A DNA stretch of 64,000 bases from positions 6,386,001 to 6,450,000 of the forward strand of contig NZ_RBKT01000001.1 in the NCBI RefSeq assembly GCF_003633685.1. Reading direction: 5' to 3'. This document shows positions 56,450-64,000 of the stretch, one piece after another (the first letter of the stretch is position 1; each line of letters begins with the position of its first letter). The position numbers were made by a program, and so were the translations under genes. Origin of the DNA: Micromonospora pisi. GTDB taxonomy: Bacteria; Actinomycetota; Actinomycetes; Mycobacteriales; Micromonosporaceae. The notes beneath the pieces were generated by a model, which was given only the letters and a program-made list of their open reading frames with translations, searched no databases and was not told the DNA's origin.

Positions 56450-58375
56450 GTGGCCCGTACACAACTCACCGCCGAGTTGGTGGTTGACGGTCGTGTTCCG
56501 CGCGCGTTGGCGCTGTCGCCGGACGGCCGGTGGGTCGCCTACGTGGTCGCCCCGGTCGGCCGGGCTGGTGATCACCCCGTCAGCGAACTCTGGGTCGCCG
56601 CCACCGACGGGACCGGGTCGCCGCGTCGATTGACTTCGGGTGAGGCGCACGATTCGGCGCCGAGGTGGGCCGCGGATTCGCTGCTGGTCTACTTTCTCTC
56701 CGACCGGGTCGAGCGTGGCACGGCGCAGTTGCACCGGGTCGGCCTGGTCGACGGTGTCGTGGAGGCGGTCACGTCCTGGTCCGGCGGGGTGTCGGGGCAC
56801 CTCCCGTTGGCCGATCCCAACCTGGTCGTCGTGATCGCGGCCGACGAACCGTCCGCCGAGGACGAACGTCGGGACAGGGAGCGCGACGACGCTCGGGTGT
56901 GGGGCGAACGCGTACGCCCGGACCGGTTGCGGCTGCTGGACGTACGGCGCCGGGAGGTCCGGACACCGGACGCGTTCGGCGATCGGCATGTCGTCGAGGT
57001 GACCCAGCGGCCCGACGGTGCAACGCTGGCGGTCCTCACCTGGTCGACCCCCGAGGTGGACCCGGGCCTGGTCGAGCCCGGTCTCCACCTGCTCGACCCG
57101 GACAGCGGCATGACGCGGGACCTCGGCCCGGCCGCGGCGGACGCGTTCTCGCTGGTCTGGTGGTCCGCCGACGACGGCTGGCACCTGGCGTATGTCGCGA
57201 AGACTCCGCCGGTTCTGGTGGGCGGACACGCGGTTCTCGATGTCGCCGTACCGGTGGGCGGGCCGGTGGGCGAGCACCGTAACCTGACCGCCGGCACGAC
57301 CAGCTGCCCGAGCGACCTGGTCCAGGTCGACACCGGTCCGCCGCTGGCGCTGGTCGCCGACGGGCTCGATACCGCGATCCACCGGCTCGACCCGGTCGGG
57401 CCCAACTTCGTCGAGGTGTCCCGAGTCCATGGTCTCGCGACGTCGTTGACCGCGAACCGGCACGGTGACGTCGTCGCGGCGGTGGTCAGTACGTCCTACG
57501 AGCCGGGAAATGTACGGGCCGGTCCCGTCTGCGGGCCGCTGACGAGGCTGACCGACGTCAGGCCCGAACTCCGCGACATCCAATGGGGTGCCCAGGAACG
57601 CTTGTCGTACGAGGCGTCCGACGGGCTGGCCCTCGACGGCCTGCTGATCCTGCCGGCCGGCCGGTCCCGTGGGGACGGGCCCTTCCCACTGGTGACACTG
57701 GTGCACGGCGGCCCGTACGACCGGCATGCCGACCGGCTCGAACTGGGCTGGTTCCCGTCCGGTCAATGGCTGGCGACCGCGGGCTACGCGGTGTTCCTGC
57801 CGAACCCGCGCGGCGGCAAAGGGCACGGCCACGACTTCGCGGTGTCCGTCGCCGGTGCGGTCGGCCTCGGTGAGTGGACCGACATCTGCGCCGGCATCGA
57901 ACTGCTCGTCGCCGACGGCGTCGCCGACCCCGACCGGCTCGGTATCGGCGGCTGGAGCCACGGCGGGTTCATGGCCGCATGGGCGGTCGGGCAGACCGAC
58001 CGGTTCAGGGCCGCCGTGATGGGAGCCGGGATCAGCGACTGGGGAATGCTCGCCGCCACCGGGGAGGAGGGACCGTTCGAGTCCGCCCTCGGCGGCAGCA
58101 GCGGCTGGGAAGGAACAGGTCCACACCGCCACGACCGGCTCAGCCCGATCTCGTACGCCTCCAGGGTCCGTACGCCGGTGCTGATCCTGCACGGCGAGAA
58201 CGACACGAACGTTCCGGTGTCACAGGCGGAGTTCTTCCACCGTGCGCTACGCAGGTTCGGAGTCGAGCACGGGTACGTCGTGTATCCCCGGGAGAACCAC
58301 CGGATCCGCGAACGCAACCACCAACTCGACGTGCTCCGCCGCACCCGCGCCTGGTTCGACCGGTGGCTCGGATGA
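56450..58375 (+). CDS. S9 prolyl-oligopeptidase-family serine peptidase
   Basis: This 641-residue peptidase has a beta-propeller (about 20-390, Asp/Trp-rich repeats such as LALSPDGRWVAYVV) and an alpha/beta-hydrolase catalytic domain (about 400-641). The triad is Ser503 in GGWSHGGFMAAW, Asp585 in GENDTNV and His617 in ENHRI. It has no signal peptide, so it is cytoplasmic and cleaves short peptides. GTG 56450 is chosen since TACGGT stands 6 bases upstream (leaderless); a longer frame from 56324 adds 42 residues overlapping the divergent regulator promoter region. Confidence 0.92.
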   Translation: MARTQLTAELVVDGRVPRALALSPDGRWVAYVVAPVGRAGDHPVSELWVAATDGTGSPRRLTSGEAHDSAPRWAADSLLVYFLSDRVERGTAQLHRVGLVDGVVEAVTSWSGGVSGHLPLADPNLVVVIAADEPSAEDERRDRERDDARVWGERVRPDRLRLLDVRRREVRTPDAFGDRHVVEVTQRPDGATLAVLTWSTPEVDPGLVEPGLHLLDPDSGMTRDLGPAAADAFSLVWWSADDGWHLAYVAKTPPVLVGGHAVLDVAVPVGGPVGEHRNLTAGTTSCPSDLVQVDTGPPLALVADGLDTAIHRLDPVGPNFVEVSRVHGLATSLTANRHGDVVAAVVSTSYEPGNVRAGPVCGPLTRLTDVRPELRDIQWGAQERLSYEASDGLALDGLLILPAGRSRGDGPFPLVTLVHGGPYDRHADRLELGWFPSGQWLATAGYAVFLPNPRGGKGHGHDFAVSVAGAVGLGEWTDICAGIELLVADGVADPDRLGIGGWSHGGFMAAWAVGQTDRFRAAVMGAGISDWGMLAATGEEGPFESALGGSSGWEGTGPHRHDRLSPISYASRVRTPVLILHGENDTNVPVSQAEFFHRALRRFGVEHGYVVYPRENHRIRERNHQLDVLRRTRAWFDRWLG

Positions 58376-58429
58376 CCCCGACGTCCGACCGCAGCCCCGC
58401 CTTGAACACGGCCTAGTTGTACTGATCGG

Positions 58430-58740
58430 GGACGTCGCCCGGTCCGTCTTGGCCGGCGAGCTCTTCGGGCGCGATGAGCGGTCGTGCACGGCCTCACCCG
58501 CGAGGTACCGGTCGACCCAGCGCTTCACGGTTGGCCAGGAGACCTGGAAACGGGCGGCGACCTCGCTGACCGGCGAGCCCTCGTCGACGACGGTGGCTTC
58601 GAGCTGCTGTGCGCGGTCGATCTCGGCGCCATGGCTGCTGCTGTCAGTGGGAACGAGGTCGAAGTGGGCGCGGTTCTTGACGGTCTTGAGGTCGGTGTTC
58701 TTGAGGAACAGCACGGTGGTGATGGGTTGTTTCGGCGTCA
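58430..58740 (-). pseudogene. IS481-like transposase remnant joined to a VOC-like fragment
   Basis: On the minus strand, an uninterrupted frame reads VVDEGSPVSEVAARFQVSWP then TVKRWVDRYLAGEAVHDRSS: the N-terminal HTH of IS481-type transposases. The DDE catalytic part is missing; the frame runs on into unrelated sequence. Just upstream the same frame reads KNRAHFDLVPTD, similar to the tail of a glyoxalase-like (VOC) domain. So this is a degraded joint of an insertion sequence with a broken host gene. It overlaps the 3' end of the MFS gene in another frame. No terminal repeats or target duplication are recognised. Confidence 0.65.
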
Positions 58741-60005
58741 CGGAGGGTTTGGGTAGTGACCCGGGAGGCGAGCAGGAACGCGGCGAGCACGAGTCCGAGG
58801 GCTGCGGCGATGAAGGGGGCGCGGATCCCCAGGCTGCGTCCGAGCAAGCCGCCGGTGAGGGCTCCGAGGGGGACGACACCCAGGACGACCAGGCGGTAGG
58901 CGGCGGTGACGCGGCCGAGGAGTTCGTCGGGTACTGCTGCTTGGCGCAGGGTGCTGACGACGATCTGGTTCAGCGAGGTGGCAATGGCAGCGCAGAACAT
59001 GCCGGCAAGGGCGAGGGGTGTGTTGTGACCCAGGCCGAGGATGGCGTAGCTGGCGGCGGGGGCGAGGGCGGCGAGCCAGGTGATGGGGCCGCCGCCGATG
59101 CGGGGCACGAAGTGTTCGGCGAGCAGCGAGCCGGCGATCGCACCGGCGGCGGGAACGGCGATGAACAGGCCGTAATGCGCCACGGGCATTTGGTACGGGC
59201 CGGTAATCAGCAGAACGAGCAACCCGCCGGTGGCCGCGCCGAAGAAGTTGATCGCCGCCGAGATGAACGCGACTCGGCGCAGCAGATCGTGGCGCCAGAA
59301 GTGCGCCCATCCGGAGCGGATGTCCTGGGTGATGGTGGTCGGGGTCGAGCGGCGGCGCTCCTGTTCCTCGCTGGTGGGGCGCAGCGCGGGCAGCAGCAGA
59401 GCTGCCAGGCCGGCGAGGGCGAACGCGGCCGCGCCGGTGTAGAAGGCCGCTGATGCTGCCAGCGCGAACAACGCCGCGCCGGCAGGCGGACCGATGAAGG
59501 TGTTGATGACGGACTGGGTCGCGAACAACCGGCCGTTGGCGCGCTCGAGTTGCTTGCGTGGCAGGAGACGGGGCGGGATGGTCAGGGCGGCGTTGTCGAC
59601 CATCGTCTCGGCGCAACCGGCTAGGAACACTGCGGCGTAGAGCAGTGCGACGTGGCGCCATCCGTTCGCCAAGGCCACGGCGAGCAGCGCGAACCCGGCC
59701 GCGCGCAGCCAGTTGCCAGCGGTAAGTAGCCGACGTCTGTCTACCCGGTCGGCCATCACGCCGGCCGGGAGGGTTGCGACCAGCCAGGGCAGGAACTGCA
59801 CCACCGTCATGCCCGCCACCACGAGCGGGTCACGGGTCAGCGTCGCGACGAGCAACGGCGCCGCAGCCTGCAGCAGCCCGTCGGCGAGGTTTGAGGACGC
59901 TTGGGACGCCCACAGGGCAGTGAACGATCTGCGTGGGGCGGCGGCAGGCACGATCAGTCTCCTGGCGGTGTTCTCACGGGTGATTGGCTGATTGGGAATG
60001 AGCAT
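58644..60005 (-). CDS. MFS exporter (transmembrane secretion effector type)
   Basis: This 453-residue protein of the major facilitator superfamily, enterobactin-exporter/MFS_3-like group, has about 12 membrane helices between residues 25 and 415 with the MFS motif ADRVDRRRLLTAGN after helix 2 and GRVTAAYRLVVLG in the second half. ATG 60005 gives a normal N-terminus. The C-terminal ~30 residues (after VTTQTLRDAE) are His/Arg/Pro-rich and are encoded over the VOC/transposase remnant, so the original 3' end was probably replaced. It is divergent from a CGNR regulator 51 bases away and may export a toxic compound. Confidence 0.88.
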   Translation of the reverse strand: MLIPNQPITRENTARRLIVPAAAPRRSFTALWASQASSNLADGLLQAAAPLLVATLTRDPLVVAGMTVVQFLPWLVATLPAGVMADRVDRRRLLTAGNWLRAAGFALLAVALANGWRHVALLYAAVFLAGCAETMVDNAALTIPPRLLPRKQLERANGRLFATQSVINTFIGPPAGAALFALAASAAFYTGAAAFALAGLAALLLPALRPTSEEQERRRSTPTTITQDIRSGWAHFWRHDLLRRVAFISAAINFFGAATGGLLVLLITGPYQMPVAHYGLFIAVPAAGAIAGSLLAEHFVPRIGGGPITWLAALAPAASYAILGLGHNTPLALAGMFCAAIATSLNQIVVSTLRQAAVPDELLGRVTAAYRLVVLGVVPLGALTGGLLGRSLGIRAPFIAAALGLVLAAFLLASRVTTQTLRDAETTHHHRAVPQEHRPQDRQEPRPLRPRSH

Positions 60006-60056
60006 GCCAGTAGCCCGTCTCACGTGCAACAATGCTTTTGACCATGAGAGGAGCTG

Positions 60057-60650
60057 ATGGTGAGGTTCGGCCACGTCGCGGGCGACCGCATGCTCGACCT
60101 GGTGAACACTGTTGACTGGCGCCTCGGCGGGTGCGAACGCATTGAGAACCTGAAGACCTTCTCCGACGTCGTCGACTGGTGCATCGAGTCCGACCTGATC
60201 ACCGGAGACGAGGCCGTGGCTCTGCGCGACCTCGCCGGCCAGGACGACGCCCGGGCCGAGCGGGAACGGCAACAAGTCATCGAAGCGCGCGAGAGGGCCT
60301 ACGCAGCTCTCTTTGAGGACGACCCCGAAGCCGCCGCAGACCTCGCGGACATGTACCGGGCGGCCATCGCCGCAGCCGACCTGGTCCGCATCGGCGACCG
60401 CTGGCTCTGGCGAGACCGGGAAACCGACCTCCGCTTGCCCCGCAATCGCATCGTCCGCGGGCTCGTGGCTCTCACCCAGCGCGACGACCTCGACCGCCTC
60501 CACCAGTGCGAAGACGTCAAGTGCGGCTGGGTTTATCTCGACACATCACCGCGGCGGAACCGCCGCTGGTGCAACACGAAGGACTGTGGCGACCGCAACC
60601 GCGCCCGCGCCTACTACGCCCGACAGAAGGCGAAAAGCCGCCGGCCCTGA
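60057..60650 (+). CDS. CGNR zinc-finger (ABATE-domain) regulator
   Basis: This 197-residue protein has an N-terminal ABATE-type putative stress/ligand-binding domain (GDRMLDLVNTVDWR at the start, a hallmark of the family) and a C-terminal zinc finger with HQCEDVKCGWVYLDTSPRRNRRWCN...CGDRNRARAYY. The usual CGNR reads CGDR here. GAGGAG stands close before the ATG. Members are predicted regulators of neighbouring transporters; the divergent MFS gene is the natural target. Codon use shows slightly fewer G/C third positions than neighbours, consistent with acquisition together with the MFS gene. Confidence 0.88.
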   Translation: MVRFGHVAGDRMLDLVNTVDWRLGGCERIENLKTFSDVVDWCIESDLITGDEAVALRDLAGQDDARAERERQQVIEARERAYAALFEDDPEAAADLADMYRAAIAAADLVRIGDRWLWRDRETDLRLPRNRIVRGLVALTQRDDLDRLHQCEDVKCGWVYLDTSPRRNRRWCNTKDCGDRNRARAYYARQKAKSRRP

Positions 60651-60717
60651 TTTATTCACCGCCTGTGATCGTGGGCTCGCGACGCCCAGACTCAATCAAC
60701 GTCCCCGGTCGGTACAC

Positions 60718-61395
60718 CTAGTCGAAGGCGGGTAGGTGGCGTTCCCTGGCCCGGTCCAGGTGTTCCCGCATCGCCGCCTCCGCCTCGTCCGGCGCGTGCG
60801 CCACGATCGCGTCGGCGATCCGCTGGTGCTCCGTGCTGGTGGTGCCGGTCTGCGCGTACGGGAAGTAGCGGCGGTGCAGGTGCAGGTGGGCGTGGAGCCG
60901 GGCGATCCCGTCCGAGAGCAGCGGGTTGCCGGCGGCGCCCGCGATCAGGTCATGAAACCGGGCGTCGAGTGTGGTGAACGCGGCGTGCCAGCGCCAGCCC
61001 TCCGGGTCGCCCTCGTCGGTGCCGACCGTGGTGGCGGCCTCGGTGCTGATCTGGGTCCGGAGTTCGTCGCTGGCACGTTCGGCGGCCCAGCGGGCGGCGG
61101 CGGTCTCCAGCAGTGACCGCATCTCGAACATGTGGGTGAATTCGGCCCGGGTCAGCAGCGGGCTCACGGTGTAGCCGACCAGTGGGCGTTTGCGTACCAG
61201 CCCGTCGGCCTCCAGGCGGGCCAGTGCCTCACGGATCGGGGTGGGGCTGACCGCCAGGTCGCGGGCGAGCGCGTCGATGTTGATCCGGTCGCCGGGGCTG
61301 AGTGTGTGTTCGAGTACGAGCACCTTGAGCGTCTCGTACACGTCTTCGCCGAGGGTGGACCGGCGTAGCGGACGGACCGGCTGCTGGTTGACCAT
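60718..61395 (-). CDS. FadR-subfamily GntR regulator of the sugar-acid locus
   Basis: This 225-residue regulator has a winged helix at about 10-75 (LGEDVYETLKVLVLEHTLSPGDRINIDALARDLAVSPTPIREALARLEADGLV) and an FCD domain to about 220 with metal-ligand histidines (RFHDLIAGAAGN, HAHLHLHRR, TEHQRIADAI). AAGGAGACGG precedes the ATG. It is divergent from the ABC sugar-binding protein and enolase-superfamily genes, which have an ATCCTATAGGAT palindrome at the promoter; this protein probably represses them until a sugar acid binds the FCD pocket. Confidence 0.92.
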   Translation of the reverse strand: MVNQQPVRPLRRSTLGEDVYETLKVLVLEHTLSPGDRINIDALARDLAVSPTPIREALARLEADGLVRKRPLVGYTVSPLLTRAEFTHMFEMRSLLETAAARWAAERASDELRTQISTEAATTVGTDEGDPEGWRWHAAFTTLDARFHDLIAGAAGNPLLSDGIARLHAHLHLHRRYFPYAQTGTTSTEHQRIADAIVAHAPDEAEAAMREHLDRARERHLPAFD

Positions 61396-61473
61396 CCGTC
61401 TCCTTCTGAGGGTTGCCGCCGTGCTCCTCGAACACGCCTTGATAACGACGTCATGTTTCTTCGAGGTTAAGCC

Positions 61474-61525
61474 TTGACGCCGGCAAGAGTGATCGACTAA
61501 ACATCCATGATACATCCTATAGGAT
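61474..61525 (+). promoter_or_regulatory. promoter with GntR-type operator ATCCTATAGGAT
   Basis: TTGACG (61474-61479), an 18-base spacer and TAAACA (61498-61503). A perfect 12-bp palindrome ATCCTATAGGAT (61514-61525) lies just after the predicted start of transcription. GntR/FCD regulators bind short AT-centred palindromes of this kind. Position favours repression by blocking initiation. Confidence 0.6.
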
Positions 61526-61551
61526 CGACGATATGCGGGAAAGGTGCGGTC

Positions 61552-62607
61552 ATGAATCGGAGCCCGTTGATTCGGCTCGGCGCCGCGGCTGCCATCCTGG
61601 CGCTGGGCACGCTGGCCACCGCCGGATGCACCAAGAAGAGTGACAACGAGGCGGCCGGCGCGACCACGCGGGCGGCCGACCAGGTGAAGATCGCCCTTGT
61701 GCCGGGCGGTGCGCACCCGTACTTCCAGCCGTGGAAGGACGCGGCCACGAAGGCCAAGGCCGACCTCGGCCTGGCCGACGTCACGTTCAACGAGACCTCC
61801 GGCTGGGACCAGACCAAGCAGAACGACGTTCTCAAGGCGCTGGCGGCGCAGGGCTACAACGCCTTCGGCATTTTCGGGGTCGCCCCGGAGAACATCAACT
61901 CCACCTTCGAGGACCTCAAGGGCCAGGGCTTCCCCGTCGCCTCCCTCGCCTCGTGCCCGGCCGGTGACGTCAACAAGGCGGACTTCTGCCTCTCCACCGA
62001 CGTCGAACTCGCCGCGTACAAGGCCGGTCAGGCCGCCGTCGAGGCAATGGGCGGCCAGGGCAACCTGGTCCACCTCACCGGCAACAAGGTGGACTCCAAC
62101 ACCCAGCGCCGGATCGCCGGGGTGCAGAAGGCGGTGGACGAGACCGGCGGCAAGGTCAAGCTGCTGCAGACCGTGACCGACGTGGACAAGGACCTGCAGA
62201 GCGCGCAGAAGGCCGTCGCCGACCTGCTCGCCGCGAAGGGCACCCAGATCCAGGGGATCGTCAACACCGCGTACAACCCGGCAGTCGCCGCCGCCGAGGG
62301 GGTCAAGCAGGCCAAGCTCCCGATCAAGGTGATCGCGATCGACGACGACCAGACCATCCTCGCCGGCATCCGGGACGGCTCGGTCGCCGGCACCGTCCTG
62401 CAGAACCCGGTCGGGCAGGCGTCCGTCGGGTCGTACGCGCTGACCAAGCTCGCCGGTGGCTGCACGGTCACCAAGCCCGGCGTGGTCATCGACTCGGGCT
62501 CCTTCGTGGTCACCAAGGCCAACGTCGACAACTACGAGACCGACCGGCAGGCCAAGACCGACGAGCTCAAGAAGGCCTTCGACGGCCAGTACCTGAGCTG
62601 CCAGTAG
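61552..62607 (+). CDS. sugar ABC transporter substrate-binding lipoprotein
   Basis: This 351-residue lipoprotein has lipobox LATAGC with Cys26 and a type 1 periplasmic-binding-protein fold (about 45-345; VKIALVPGGAHPYFQPWKDAA, NVLK-AAQGYNAFGIFGVAP, DDDQTILAGIRDGSVAGTVLQNPVGQ) like the ribose/xylose group. GAAAGG stands 7-8 bases before ATG 61552. It delivers a sugar or sugar-acid to the permease encoded at the right edge. A strong hairpin after it and before the next gene may raise its own mRNA level relative to downstream genes. Confidence 0.92.
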   Translation: MNRSPLIRLGAAAAILALGTLATAGCTKKSDNEAAGATTRAADQVKIALVPGGAHPYFQPWKDAATKAKADLGLADVTFNETSGWDQTKQNDVLKALAAQGYNAFGIFGVAPENINSTFEDLKGQGFPVASLASCPAGDVNKADFCLSTDVELAAYKAGQAAVEAMGGQGNLVHLTGNKVDSNTQRRIAGVQKAVDETGGKVKLLQTVTDVDKDLQSAQKAVADLLAAKGTQIQGIVNTAYNPAVAAAEGVKQAKLPIKVIAIDDDQTILAGIRDGSVAGTVLQNPVGQASVGSYALTKLAGGCTVTKPGVVIDSGSFVVTKANVDNYETDRQAKTDELKKAFDGQYLSCQ

Positions 62608-62615
62608 TCGCGCCC

Positions 62616-62645
62616 GGCCGGTCAGCGGCTCCCCGCTGACCGGCC
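62616..62645 (+). terminator. hairpin between binding-protein and dehydratase genes
   Basis: A perfect 13-bp stem (62616-62628 with 62633-62645, arm GGCCGGTCAGCGG) with a 4-base loop, inside the presumed operon. Such hairpins often act as partial terminators or 3' stabilisers for solute-binding genes. Confidence 0.75.
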
Positions 62646-62695
62646 CACGGCCGACCGCACCCCCTCGTACCGCGCCATCCCGTCAAGGAGCCTCG

Positions 62696-63781
62696 TTGCC
62701 CGCGATCACCCACGCCGAGGCGTACCTCGTCGACCTGGAGGTCGAGACCGTACGCACCGACGCCGTCCAGTCGTTCCTGAAACAGGAGACCGTCTTCGTC
62801 GAGATCCGGACGGACGACGGCGGGACCGGCACCGGTTACGCGTACACGATCGGCACCGGTGGGACCGCGGTGCTCGCGCTGCTGCGCGACTACCTCGTGC
62901 CCCGACTGGTCGGCGCCGATCCCCGCCGGGTCGAGGCGGTCTGGCGCGACCTCTTCGCCGCCACCCGGGCCACCACCGTCGGCGCGATCACCTCGCTCGC
63001 CCTGGCCGCGGTCGACACCGCGCTCTGGGACTGGCGGTGCCGCGACGCCGACCAGCCACTCTGGGTGCTCGCCGGTGGCGCCAAGCAACGCATCCCGCTC
63101 TACGACACCGAGGGCGGCTGGCTGCACCTGAGCACCGACGAACTGATCGCCGGTGCCAAGGCCAGCCAGGCCGCCGGCTGGCCCGGGGCGAAGCTGAAGA
63201 TCGGCCGCTCCCCGGTCCAGGACGCCGAACGGCTCGCCGCGGTACGCGCCGAGGTCGGACCCGACTTCGACCTGATGCTCGACGCCAACCAGTCCCTCAC
63301 CTCGGCCGAGGCGATCAGGCGGGCCCGGCTGCTCGAACCCTCCGACCCATACTGGTTCGAGGAACCGATGCCCGCCGACGACGTGTCCGGGCACGTGGCA
63401 CTGGCCTCGGCCACGTCGATCCCGGTCGCGGTGGGCGAGTCGATGTACTCGATCGCCCAGTTCCGCGACTACCTGCACCGGGGAGCGGCCGGCATCGTCC
63501 AGGTCGACGTGGCCCGCATCGGCGGCATCACCCCGTGGCTGAAGGTCGCCCACCTCGCCGAGGCGTACAACGTGACGGTCTGCCCGCACTTCCTGATGGA
63601 ACTGCACGTCAGCCTCTGCTGCGCCGTACCGAACAGCGGCTACCTGGAACACATCCCGCAACTACGCGCGATCACCAGGAACGAGATCGAGGTGGTCGAC
63701 GGGCACGCGCTGCCACCGACCGCCGCCGGCCTCGGCATCGACTGGGACCGCGACGCGATCGACAACCGGAGAGTCCAGTGA
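62696..63781 (+). CDS. enolase-superfamily sugar-acid dehydratase/racemase
   Basis: This 361-residue enzyme has the N-terminal capping domain and a C-terminal TIM barrel. Expected residues are visible: KLK (Lys166-Leu-Lys168), metal ligands Asp196 (LMLDANQ), Glu222 (FEEP) and Glu249 (GES), and His298 in CPHF with Asp271 before it. This is the mandelate racemase layout; such enzymes dehydrate or epimerise acid sugars. The start is TTG with AAGGAG upstream. It overlaps the permease gene (GTGA). With the binding protein, permease and GntR it forms an uptake-and-use unit for an unidentified sugar acid. Confidence 0.92.
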   Translation: MPAITHAEAYLVDLEVETVRTDAVQSFLKQETVFVEIRTDDGGTGTGYAYTIGTGGTAVLALLRDYLVPRLVGADPRRVEAVWRDLFAATRATTVGAITSLALAAVDTALWDWRCRDADQPLWVLAGGAKQRIPLYDTEGGWLHLSTDELIAGAKASQAAGWPGAKLKIGRSPVQDAERLAAVRAEVGPDFDLMLDANQSLTSAEAIRRARLLEPSDPYWFEEPMPADDVSGHVALASATSIPVAVGESMYSIAQFRDYLHRGAAGIVQVDVARIGGITPWLKVAHLAEAYNVTVCPHFLMELHVSLCCAVPNSGYLEHIPQLRAITRNEIEVVDGHALPPTAAGLGIDWDRDAIDNRRVQ

Positions 63782-64000
63782 GTGATCAGACCACCACGGT
63801 CACACCGGAGGCGCCACCGGCGGCCGAGCCTCCGGCGCCCCGTAAGCCGCCGGGCATCCCACTCTGGGCCAACCCCCGCCTCGGGCTGGTGGTCCTGCTG
63901 ATCGGGCTGGTCGTGCTCTTCAGCACGCTGCGGCCGGCGTTCCTCAACACCGCGCTGACCCTGGTGCCGCTCCAGGCCGACATCAGCGTGTACGCGGTGG
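63778..64000 (+). CDS. ABC sugar permease (3' truncated by window edge)
   Basis: This is the first 74 residues of a membrane permease. A Pro/Thr-rich cytoplasmic N-terminus (to about 38) leads to NPRLGLVVLLIGLVVLFSTLRP, the first membrane helix of RbsC/XylH-type permeases, then AFLNTALTLVPLQADI. GTG 63778 overlaps the dehydratase stop by 4 bases. The rest lies outside the window; an ATPase gene is expected beyond. Confidence 0.85.
   Translation, partial: MSDQTTTVTPEAPPAAEPPAPRKPPGIPLWANPRLGLVVLLIGLVVLFSTLRPAFLNTALTLVPLQADISVYAV

Noticed and set aside
1-64000. CRISPR arrays, prophage, integrase or attachment site at the tRNA-Val
   Set aside because: No direct repeats with regular spacers, no phage genes, and no duplicated tRNA 3' end was seen nearby.

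Overview
The window is high-GC DNA with pervasive GTG/TTG starts, many apparently leaderless genes and strong GC-rich intrinsic hairpins. It carries an SsgB-type sporulation protein, a PGPGW small membrane protein, DUF5709, a ClgR-like regulator and a CopC/CopD set. Together these point to a sporulating filamentous actinomycete, most likely of the Micromonosporaceae. That assignment is inference from gene content and protein flavour; no rRNA or other taxonomic marker is present. The region reads as ordinary chromosome with one small scar of a mobile element near 58.5 kb. I see no CRISPR array, prophage, integron or large biosynthetic cluster.

Layout. 0-6 kb: the end of a UDP-GlcNAc 2-epimerase gene, a parallel beta-helix protein, and a large secreted ThuA/PQQ-type/PKD/CBM6 protein. 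6-15 kb: a small membrane protein, a cold-shock protein, a YbaK deacylase, a FadR-type regulator and an acetyltransferase, then a stress block. In that block usp-xfp-usp (two universal stress proteins flanking a phosphoketolase) is divergent from an HTH / Clp-N gene pair whose promoter is embedded in two palindromic operators. 15-24 kb: an ice-binding-like secreted protein, a streptogrisin-type protease, a membrane-lipid block (DAG kinase-like, YihY, double PAP2), a ClgR-like regulator overlapping a ClpP paralogue, a remarkable Trp/Arg 12-residue-repeat membrane protein, and a DinB protein. 24-31 kb: secreted enzymes (M1 peptidase, GH5-CBM2 glycanase, V8-like protease), a lipoprotein and a Spo0M-like protein.

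31-43 kb: a Met/Gln/Ser-rich membrane protein and a HelD/HelR-type RNA polymerase-recycling helicase whose 5' end overlaps a back-to-front promoter/terminator unit. These are followed by a LolA/RseB-like protein divergent from an OmpR-type two-component system, a TPR/proline-rich/Fn3 membrane protein, and a MarR/VOC divergent pair. 43-54 kb: FMN reductase, Rrf2, AraC, hemerythrin, SDR, SsgB, tRNA-Val(CAC), DUF5709, copC-copD/ctaG, and an anti-sigma / ECF sigma pair. 54-64 kb: a Tat-exported amine oxidase, a GntR regulator, an S9 peptidase, a transposase remnant, an MFS exporter divergent from a CGNR-type regulator, and a GntR-controlled sugar ABC transporter with an enolase-superfamily dehydratase that runs off the right edge.

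Three copies of a palindromic GGAAGGGGCCCTTCC repeat family occur at 25.96, 36.60 and 52.24 kb. One of them lies inside the reading frame of the histidine kinase. Other signals that deserve experiments are the embedded operators at 14.16-14.21 kb, the Trp/Arg repeat protein at 22.6-23.7 kb and the tiny promoter-hairpin unit at 34.4 kb.
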